From contig JAWKPM010000002.1 of the NCBI GenBank assembly GCA_041390625.1, positions 62,001 through 126,000 of the forward strand: a stretch of DNA of 64,000 nt, read 5' to 3'. The stretch is from RBC038 sp041390625 (GTDB lineage: Bacteria; Chloroflexota; Dehalococcoidia; UBA2979). The translations under genes and the position numbers were made by a program. Below the pieces are notes generated by a model that had not been told where the DNA came from, made no database searches, and was given only the letters and a program-made list of their open reading frames with translations. How positions within the stretch are numbered: position 1 is the first letter of the stretch; each line of letters opens with the position of its first letter. This document shows, in pieces, positions 58,555 through 64,000 of this stretch.

Positions 58555-60858
58555 CTACCGTTCGCCCTCCACCCATAGCCGCACCCCGTCGGATCGCAGC
58601 GAGATCGAACCGTCCTCGTCCGTGCGCCAGACCGAGGCGCCCACCGCCTCGTAGCGCGCCACCACCTCCGCCGCCGGGTGCCCGAAGGGGTTCTCGAGGC
58701 CCACCGATGCCACTACGACTGAGGGCCTCACTCGATCGAGCAACCGGGGTGTCGACGAGGTCTTCGAGCCGTGATGTGGCGCCACGAGCACGTCGGCCCG
58801 CAGCGGCCACCCCGACTCCACGAGCCACGCCTCGCCCGCGGCCTCGATGTCCGCCGGCAGCAGCACCCGTCGGTCGCCGAGGTGCACCATCAGCACCAGC
58901 GAGCCGTCGTTGTCCGAGGCCTCGCGCGGCCCGGTCCATCGAGGCGGTCCCAGCACCTCGATCCACGTACGCTCGGTCAACACGAGCCGATCGCCGATGT
59001 CGAGCCGCTCGAGGCCCCTCCCGCCCTCGAGGCCGGCAGTCAGCACCTCACCGCTTGCGAGCACGCGCCCCACCTCGAGCCGGCGAAGCACGTCATCGAG
59101 GCCGCCGGCGTGGTCCGAGTCCTCGTGCGTCACGATCACCGCGGCCAGCACCCGCGTGTCGCCCAGTGCCGCGATCACCGCACCGTCCGCCGGCCCGACG
59201 TCGACGAGCACGCGCTGCCCGCCATCCTCGACGAGTACCGCGAGCCCCTGGCCGACATCGAGGACGGTGACGGAGGCAAGGTCGCCGCCCGGCGTGAGCA
59301 CCGCGATCCAGACGCCCGCCGCGACTACCGAGGCCGCCACCGGCATCACGAGGCCGCCCTCGCCGTCCCCGCCGGGCGTTACTCGAGGCGTCCATCGCCA
59401 CAGTGCCCAGGCGAGCCCCACCAGCAACACGGTCACCGCCGTGATCGCCATTGACGGCGCTTCCCAGCTCGCCTCGGTGCCCGGCGCCGAGGCGAGCGCC
59501 TCGACGATCCACGCGAACGCCTCGGGCACGAACCGTCCGAGACCACCGACCACCGTCGCCAGCGGCCCCACGCCACCAACGACCGAGGCAAGCATTGCGA
59601 CCGCCACCGTCGACGCGTAGAGCGGCGCCACGAGGACGTTCGCGGGCAACGTCAGCGGCGCGACGGAGCCGAAGGCCGCCAATTGCACCGGCAGCACCGC
59701 GAGCCCGGCACCGAGGGCCATCGCGCCCGTCTCGATAAGCGCACCCGCAGCGCCGCCGGCCCGCACGCCCGTCGTCGTGAGCGCCGCACTACGCAAGGGC
59801 GGCGCGAGGAGCATCACCCCGGCCGTCGCCGAGGCTGAGAGCTGGAATGCCACGTCGCGTGCGACCGACGGCGACCACGCCAGCATCGAGGCGACCGCGT
59901 ACGCCAGGAACACCCACGCCGGGGTCCGCCGCCCGAGGGCACTCGCAGCGGCGATCCCGACGGCCATCAGCGCGGCCCGCACGATCGGCGCGTCGGCCCC
60001 CACAAGGAGGACATAACCCGGCAAGAGGAACAGCGAGATGATGGCTGCGCGTCGACGCGAGACGGCGACCGTCAGCACGGCAACCGCCACGCCGAGGAGC
60101 AGCGCGACGTTCTGCCCCGAGACCACGACGAGGTGCGAAGTGCCGGTCACGCGCAGCGCATCGCGCAGCTCAGGCGGTAGCGTCCCGCGCTCCCCGATGA
60201 GCATGCCGGCCGCGAGCGAGGCCGCGGGCTCTGGGAGCGTCCGCTCGATGTTCGCGACCGCGCCTCGGTGGACCGACCGCAGCGCGCGCACCGCGGCGTT
60301 GCCGGTGTTCCGGTCCACGACCTCGATCGTCGTGGGGAAGGCGGCGACCGCCTGAACGTCGCGCGAGCGAAGGAACGCCGCGTAGTCGAACGCCTCAATG
60401 TCGGGCGGCGGCCCGATCTCGCCCTCGAGGCGAACGCGGTCGCCCGCGCGCGGCGCCTCGGCCCCGCTCGAGACGCGGATCGAGGCCCTCACGCCACCGC
60501 CGTTCGCGACCGCCACGCCATCGACCGAACGCAGATCGAGGTCGAAGCTCGCGACGGCGCCGCGGCGGCTCGCGTCGGCGCGCACCACCCCTTCGACGGC
60601 GTGCACGCCCTCGAGGCTCGCAGCCACCGGCAGAGCGCCGCCCGCCGAGGCGTCGTAGCGCGCGTGGCCCGCCCCCGCGAGGACAATCGCCCCCGCCAGC
60701 ACCACCATCGAGGTCTGCCCGCCTCGAGGTCCGCTCAGGCGCCACGCGCCCGCGAGCAGCGCCGCGACACCCACCGAGGCCCACCACGGTCCGCCGAGGG
60801 TGGCCGCGGCCATCGTCCCGCCCGCGAATGCCAGCGCCAGCAGCACCCCCACCGGCAT
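58555..60858 (-). CDS. comEC: DNA-uptake channel protein ComEC/Rec2
   Basis: The 767-residue protein has an N-terminal OB-like DUF4131 region (about residues 20-190) and the competence domain with about ten helices (GTSHLVVVSGQNVALLLGVA near 245). A C-terminal metallo-beta-lactamase domain has VLDVGQGLAVLVEDGGQRVL near 520, VTHEDSDHAGGLDDVL and APHHGSKTSS. It forms the pore for single-stranded DNA in natural transformation. CAGGAGG precedes ATG 60858. It follows comEA by 42 bases. Confidence 0.94.
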   Translation of the reverse strand: MPVGVLLALAFAGGTMAAATLGGPWWASVGVAALLAGAWRLSGPRGGQTSMVVLAGAIVLAGAGHARYDASAGGALPVAASLEGVHAVEGVVRADASRRGAVASFDLDLRSVDGVAVANGGGVRASIRVSSGAEAPRAGDRVRLEGEIGPPPDIEAFDYAAFLRSRDVQAVAAFPTTIEVVDRNTGNAAVRALRSVHRGAVANIERTLPEPAASLAAGMLIGERGTLPPELRDALRVTGTSHLVVVSGQNVALLLGVAVAVLTVAVSRRRAAIISLFLLPGYVLLVGADAPIVRAALMAVGIAAASALGRRTPAWVFLAYAVASMLAWSPSVARDVAFQLSASATAGVMLLAPPLRSAALTTTGVRAGGAAGALIETGAMALGAGLAVLPVQLAAFGSVAPLTLPANVLVAPLYASTVAVAMLASVVGGVGPLATVVGGLGRFVPEAFAWIVEALASAPGTEASWEAPSMAITAVTVLLVGLAWALWRWTPRVTPGGDGEGGLVMPVAASVVAAGVWIAVLTPGGDLASVTVLDVGQGLAVLVEDGGQRVLVDVGPADGAVIAALGDTRVLAAVIVTHEDSDHAGGLDDVLRRLEVGRVLASGEVLTAGLEGGRGLERLDIGDRLVLTERTWIEVLGPPRWTGPREASDNDGSLVLMVHLGDRRVLLPADIEAAGEAWLVESGWPLRADVLVAPHHGSKTSSTPRLLDRVRPSVVVASVGLENPFGHPAAEVVARYEAVGASVWRTDEDGSISLRSDGVRLWVEGER

Positions 60859-60900
60859 CGAGCCTCCTGCTCTCGCCCGGCGTCCGTCTTGGATCGCGCC

Positions 60901-61440
60901 TCAGCGCGCCGTGATCAGGTCCCGCACCGCTTCGTAGACGCTCATGGGCAGCACGTCACGCTCCACGAGCGCGTCCGTCGAGGCGAATGCGCCACCCGTG
61001 GTCCGCGCGTCGATGAGCCTCGAGGCGTACACGGCACCGATGCCCGGCAGCGCTTCCAGGTCCGAAGCCGAGGCACTGTTCACATCGATTAGCGTCACGC
61101 CGGCTCCCTGCGCGGGCACGACGATCTGCTCGCCGTCGAGCACGCGCCGCGCGAGGTTCAGTGCGGCCTCGTCCGCCATCGAGGTGAATCCGCCGGCGTG
61201 CGCTACGGCGTCGACGAGCCGTTCGCCCGGCGCCATCGTCACCACCCCCGGCGCCACGACCTCGCCCACGACGTGCACGCGCACCTCGTCGACTCCGGCG
61301 GGCGGATCCGCAGCCTCGATGAGCAGCCCAGGTCCCGAGGGGGATCGCGAGGCGAGAACGATGAGCCCAACGAGCGTCACGATCAGCGCTCCGAGTGTGA
61401 CGATCGCCCCGCCGCCGAGGCGGCTCGCGCCCCCGCTCAT
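60901..61440 (-). CDS. comEA: ComEA DNA receptor
   Basis: The 179-residue protein has an N-terminal membrane helix (IVTLGALIVTLVGLIVLASR), an SLBB domain (VRVHVVGEVVAPGVVTMAPG) and a C-terminal helix-hairpin-helix region (LIDVNSASASDLEALPGIGA) that binds DNA. ATG 61440 with GGGAGCC upstream is preferred over ATG 61470. It lies between the c-di-AMP receptor-like gene (16 bases) and comEC. Confidence 0.93.
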   Translation of the reverse strand: MSGGASRLGGGAIVTLGALIVTLVGLIVLASRSPSGPGLLIEAADPPAGVDEVRVHVVGEVVAPGVVTMAPGERLVDAVAHAGGFTSMADEAALNLARRVLDGEQIVVPAQGAGVTLIDVNSASASDLEALPGIGAVYASRLIDARTTGGAFASTDALVERDVLPMSVYEAVRDLITAR

Positions 61441-61456
61441 CGAGGCGGCTCCCGGG

Positions 61457-61828
61457 TCACAGCAGCTCAAACCCCGCGATCGGGACCACGAACATCACCG
61501 CGCCCCCCAGCCGGATCTCCACCTCGTCGTCCGGCCCCTCACCCTCCGACCACCATGGCAGCGCCTGCGCCGGCACGTGCTCGGTCGATGCCGGGAACCG
61601 CTCGTGCAGCATGGACGCCACCCGGCCGACCCAGCCCGCCGGCACGGCGCTCAGCACCGTCGCGCTCTTCCGGCCTCGGAGCCCGCCCTTCGACACCAGC
61701 CGCGTCGCGCCCGCGCCCAGCTCCCGCAGCGCCTCCACCAGCGCCTGCTCCTCGCCGTCCGGCACCACGATCACGCACAGCCGCTCCGGCCGCTCCCCGC
61801 CTCGTCCGCCGCCGTCCTCGCTCGTCAC
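61457..61828 (-). CDS. Cyclic-di-AMP receptor-like protein (DarA/PstA family)
   Basis: The 123-residue protein matches the PF06153 PII-like fold. LCVIVVPDGEEQALVEALRE is followed by GAGATRLVSKGGLRGRKSAT (family: F-xTRLxSxGGF) near residue 45, and the end is IRLGGAVMFVVPIAGFELL (family GGAxxFV). A Gly/Glu/Trp insert (SEGEGPDDEVE) occupies the B-loop region. DarA-type proteins bind c-di-AMP. The start GTG 61828 is supported by GAGG upstream. It is the first gene before comEA-comEC, and cdaA lies 1.1 kb away on the other strand. Confidence 0.82.
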   Translation of the reverse strand: MTSEDGGGRGGERPERLCVIVVPDGEEQALVEALRELGAGATRLVSKGGLRGRKSATVLSAVPAGWVGRVASMLHERFPASTEHVPAQALPWWSEGEGPDDEVEIRLGGAVMFVVPIAGFELL

Positions 61829-61946
61829 GTCAGCGCCTCGCACTCCCGCGCCCCCCGGGCGGCCGAATCGTACCCCCAATCGCCCTGACACCGCGTCAGC
61901 ACCCACCGAGGGACTTCGCTGCTATCGACTCCCCCCAAGCCCTGCG

Positions 61947-61952
61947 TATACT
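61947..61952 (+). promoter_or_regulatory. -10 box TATACT of the argF-cdaA-ybbR unit
   Basis: TATACT lies 78 bases before the GTG of argF. The leader contains a CCCGGGG / CCCCGGG hairpin. No good -35 is seen. Confidence 0.5.
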
Positions 61953-62030
61953 CGACCACCCGGGGACCCCGGCGCCCCGGGACCGCCCGTCAACGAAGCC
62001 GACGCGCTGACAGGGCCACGGGAGCCGACC

Positions 62031-62966
62031 GTGCACGGCCGCGACCTCACATCCATCCTCGACCTCTCCGCCGACGAGCTCGCGGAGCTCCTCAACAGCG
62101 CCCTCGCGATGAAGCGCGACGGTGCCGGGAACCGCCTTCCCGGTCGCACGCTCGCCCTCATCTTCGAGAAGCCGTCCCTCCGCACCCGCGTCTCATTCGA
62201 GGTCGGCATGGCCCGCCTCGGCGGCCGCTCCCTCTACATCGGTGCCCACGAGGTGAAGCTCGGCGAGCGCGAACCGATCAAGGATGCCGCCCGCGTCCTC
62301 TCGAGGATGGTCGACGCCATCGCAGTCCGGACCTTCGACCACGCCACCATCGAGGAGTTCGCTCGCTGGGCCGGCATCCCCGTCATTAACGCCCTCTCCG
62401 ACGCGGAGCACCCCTGCCAGGCCCTCGCCGACCTCCTCACGCTCCGAGAGCGCTTCGGCGACCTCCGGGGCCTCCACCTCACCTACTTCGGCGAAGGCAA
62501 CAACGTCGCCATCTCGCTCGCCTACGCCTCGGTGCTCGCGGGCATCGAGTTCACGTGCGCCTCGCCCGAGGGCTTCGAGCTCCCCAACGACGTGCTCGAG
62601 CGCGCCCGCGCTCTCGCCGGCTCGGGCTCCGTCCGCGTCACCAACGACCCCGTCGAGGCGGCCGCCGGCGCCAACGCCCTCTACACCGATGTCTGGGCCT
62701 CGATGGGGCAGGAGCACGAGCTCCAGGCGCGTCTCGAGCCCTTCGGGCCGTTCCAGCTCAACGACGCCCTCGTCGCCACCGCGCCCGCCGAGGCCATCGT
62801 CCTCCACGACCTCCCGGCCCATCGAGGCGAGGAGATCACCGACGAGGTCATTGAGTCCGACCGCTCCGCCGTCTTCGACCAGGCCGAGAACCGTGTCTAC
62901 GCGCAGCAGGCCGTGCTCGCGCACCTTCTCGAGCCGTCCGCCTCCCCGAACTCCTCGGAGCGGTAA
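62031..62966 (+). CDS. argF: Ornithine carbamoyltransferase
   Basis: The 311-residue enzyme has the carbamoyl-phosphate site FEKPSLRTRVSFEVG near residue 48, HPCQALADLLTLRERFG near 127, DVWASMGQEHE near 222, and the ornithine-side loop VLHDLPAHRGEEITDE near 260. In most homologues this loop reads HCLP; here Cys is Asp. It catalyses citrulline formation in arginine synthesis. The GTG start follows GGGAG. cdaA starts 4 bases after its stop codon. Confidence 0.88.
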   Translation: MHGRDLTSILDLSADELAELLNSALAMKRDGAGNRLPGRTLALIFEKPSLRTRVSFEVGMARLGGRSLYIGAHEVKLGEREPIKDAARVLSRMVDAIAVRTFDHATIEEFARWAGIPVINALSDAEHPCQALADLLTLRERFGDLRGLHLTYFGEGNNVAISLAYASVLAGIEFTCASPEGFELPNDVLERARALAGSGSVRVTNDPVEAAAGANALYTDVWASMGQEHELQARLEPFGPFQLNDALVATAPAEAIVLHDLPAHRGEEITDEVIESDRSAVFDQAENRVYAQQAVLAHLLEPSASPNSSER

Positions 62967-62969
62967 CCC

Positions 62970-63809
62970 GTGCCGGACGTCATTCCCGACGCCATCCGCG
63001 AGACGGTGGATCGGCTCACCTACACCGCCATCCTCGACATCGTCATCATTTCGCTGTCGATCTACTGGCTCCTGCTCCTGATCCGAGGCACGACGGCGAT
63101 GACCGTCCTCCGAGGTGTGGGCGTCATCTTCATCGCGGCGTTCTTCCTCAGCCGCGCCCTCGACCTCGAGGTCGTGTCGTGGGCCCTGCGCAACGCTGCC
63201 GCCGGTGTGGTCATCGGCGCCGCCGTCATCTTCCAGCCTGAGATCAGGCGCGCCCTCGAGCGCATCGGCCGCACCGGTCTCCGCTCGAGTCTTCAACGCG
63301 AGGAGCGCCGTCACGCCGTCGACACCATCATTCGAGCAGCGCAGCGCCTCGCCCGCCTGCAGCACGGCGCGCTCATCGTCATCGAGCGCGAGACCGGCAC
63401 GCGCGAGGTCGTGGACACGGGCATCCCCGTCGACGCCGAGATCTCCGTCGAGCTGCTCGTGAACCTGTTCGTGCCGAACACGCCGCTGCACGACGGCGCC
63501 GTCGTCGTCCGAGGCGACCGCATCGTCGCCGCCGGCTGCACGCTGCCCCTCTCCGAGGGCCCGCTGCCGTCCGAGTACGGCATGCGCCACCGCGCCGCCC
63601 TCGGCATCACCGAGACCACCGATGCCGTCGTGCTCGTGGTCTCGGAGGAGCGCGGCGAGATCTCGCTGTCCTCGAACGGGCGCATGGTCTTCGCCCTCGA
63701 CGAGGCCCGCCTCACGCGCCAGCTCCACCGCCTCTTCGCCATCGAGGACCACGACCCCAGCCTCGAGGGCGGCCGGCCTGCCGCCTCCACCGCCGAGGGC
63801 GCCCGCTAG
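62970..63809 (+). CDS. cdaA: Diadenylate cyclase CdaA
   Basis: The 279-residue membrane protein has three N-terminal helices (about 18-80), then a DisA_N cyclase domain with IFQPEIRRALERIGR, the DGA motif in TPLHDGAVVVRG near residue 174 and the RHR motif in GMRHRAALGITE near 205. It makes c-di-AMP from two ATP. The GTG start is 4 bases after the argF stop. The following gene encodes a YbbR-like partner that begins on the base after the stop. Confidence 0.94.
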   Translation: MPDVIPDAIRETVDRLTYTAILDIVIISLSIYWLLLLIRGTTAMTVLRGVGVIFIAAFFLSRALDLEVVSWALRNAAAGVVIGAAVIFQPEIRRALERIGRTGLRSSLQREERRHAVDTIIRAAQRLARLQHGALIVIERETGTREVVDTGIPVDAEISVELLVNLFVPNTPLHDGAVVVRGDRIVAAGCTLPLSEGPLPSEYGMRHRAALGITETTDAVVLVVSEERGEISLSSNGRMVFALDEARLTRQLHRLFAIEDHDPSLEGGRPAASTAEGAR

Positions 63810-64000
63810 GTGCGGCGTGCTCCCGACGTGCGCAGCGACCTCCGCGAGGCCTGGGACATCGCGAACCTGCTCTTCAGGCGCGCGGTCGTCGGTCTGCGCC
63901 GCTCGCCCGGGCTGCTCGTACTGTCGCTCGTCCTCGGCTTCGCCCTCTGGATTGCCGTCACCGACATCCAGAACCCAACGCGCGTCGACGTCTTCCCCGC
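63810..64000 (+). CDS. YbbR/CdaR-like regulator of diadenylate cyclase, N-terminus only
   Basis: The frame from GTG 63810, directly after the cdaA stop codon, is open to the window edge (63 codons). It has a hydrophobic helix (LLVLSLVLGFALWIAVTDIQ) and NPTRVDVFP after it, the usual start of YbbR-domain proteins that regulate CdaA. The YbbR repeats would lie beyond the window. The position and the LW-V pattern make the call likely. Confidence 0.75.
   Translation, partial: MRRAPDVRSDLREAWDIANLLFRRAVVGLRRSPGLLVLSLVLGFALWIAVTDIQNPTRVDVFP

Noticed and set aside
61954..61990. Second riboswitch in the argF leader
   Set aside because: Only a simple CCCGGGG/CCCCGGG hairpin is visible; no known aptamer motif is present.
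1..64000. CRISPR array, insertion sequence, prophage or integrase
   Set aside because: No spaced direct repeats, transposase, terminal repeats or phage structural genes were seen on either strand.

Overview
The window is very GC-rich (roughly 70% by eye), densely coded chromosomal DNA with no rRNA, CRISPR array, insertion sequence or phage gene. It suggests a free-living, probably aerobic, monoderm bacterium. A high-GC Chloroflexota lineage (Dehalococcoidia or Tepidiforma-like) is my best guess, and it is inference. The supporting points are a Tad/Flp pilus locus without secretin or pilotin genes, serine synthesis from an alanine-glyoxylate-type aminotransferase plus SerA, a selA gene, and several genes whose -10 box lies 6-7 bases from the ATG (leaderless style). 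The pentamer CGAGG/CCTCG is strikingly frequent on both strands.

Layout. 1-9.4 kb: the start of a DegT-type aminotransferase (cut by the edge), a small HTH regulator, a DUF2520 protein with a divergent dihydropteroate synthase, a zinc-type dehydrogenase, small membrane proteins, a thioredoxin-TPR protein, a SnoaL/TetR divergent pair with two operators, an Eis-like acetyltransferase and an MFS transporter. 9.6-16.3 kb: a GH3-like adenylating enzyme overlapping a 7TM-GAF-GGDEF-HD-GYP protein, a methyltransferase, an acyl-CoA dehydrogenase and a GYD protein. 16.3-19.3 kb: a large FAD/Fe-S oxidoreductase. 19.4-26.5 kb: the Tad pilus operon on the minus strand (flp-tadE-cpaB-tadZ-tadA-tadB-tadC-DUF192-prepilin peptidase). 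26.6-30.5 kb: a divergent plus-strand unit with a c-di-GMP-I (GEMM) riboswitch, a second Flp pilin and an acidic protein of unknown function, facing a LysM-TM-degenerate-EAL lipoprotein. 30.7-35.3 kb: TetR-MMPL operon and a UbiB kinase. 35.4-42.2 kb: P450, HIT, HAD, SRPBCC, a degenerate histidine kinase with receiver, tRNA-CAT, PRC-barrel, Nudix, histidine phosphatase and nitroreductase. 42.3-49.1 kb: mutS2-selA and the serine pair. 49.1-53.2 kb: two tandem paralogous lipoproteins and a LysM-Yip1 lipoprotein. 53.2-58.5 kb: housekeeping genes (rph, DUF1015, HIT, cupin) and a frameshifted SRPBCC gene. 58.6-64 kb: comEC-comEA with a c-di-AMP receptor-like gene, then argF-cdaA-ybbR on the plus strand, the last cut by the edge.

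The main theme is nucleotide second messengers. A c-di-GMP riboswitch precedes a pilin next to the Tad locus. The window also encodes a bifunctional GGDEF/HD-GYP enzyme and a probable non-catalytic EAL receptor tied to the cell wall by LysM. The right end carries a complete c-di-AMP logic (CdaA synthase, YbbR partner, DarA-like receptor), with the receptor placed in front of the DNA-uptake genes. Pilus, competence and envelope proteins therefore appear to be under second-messenger control.
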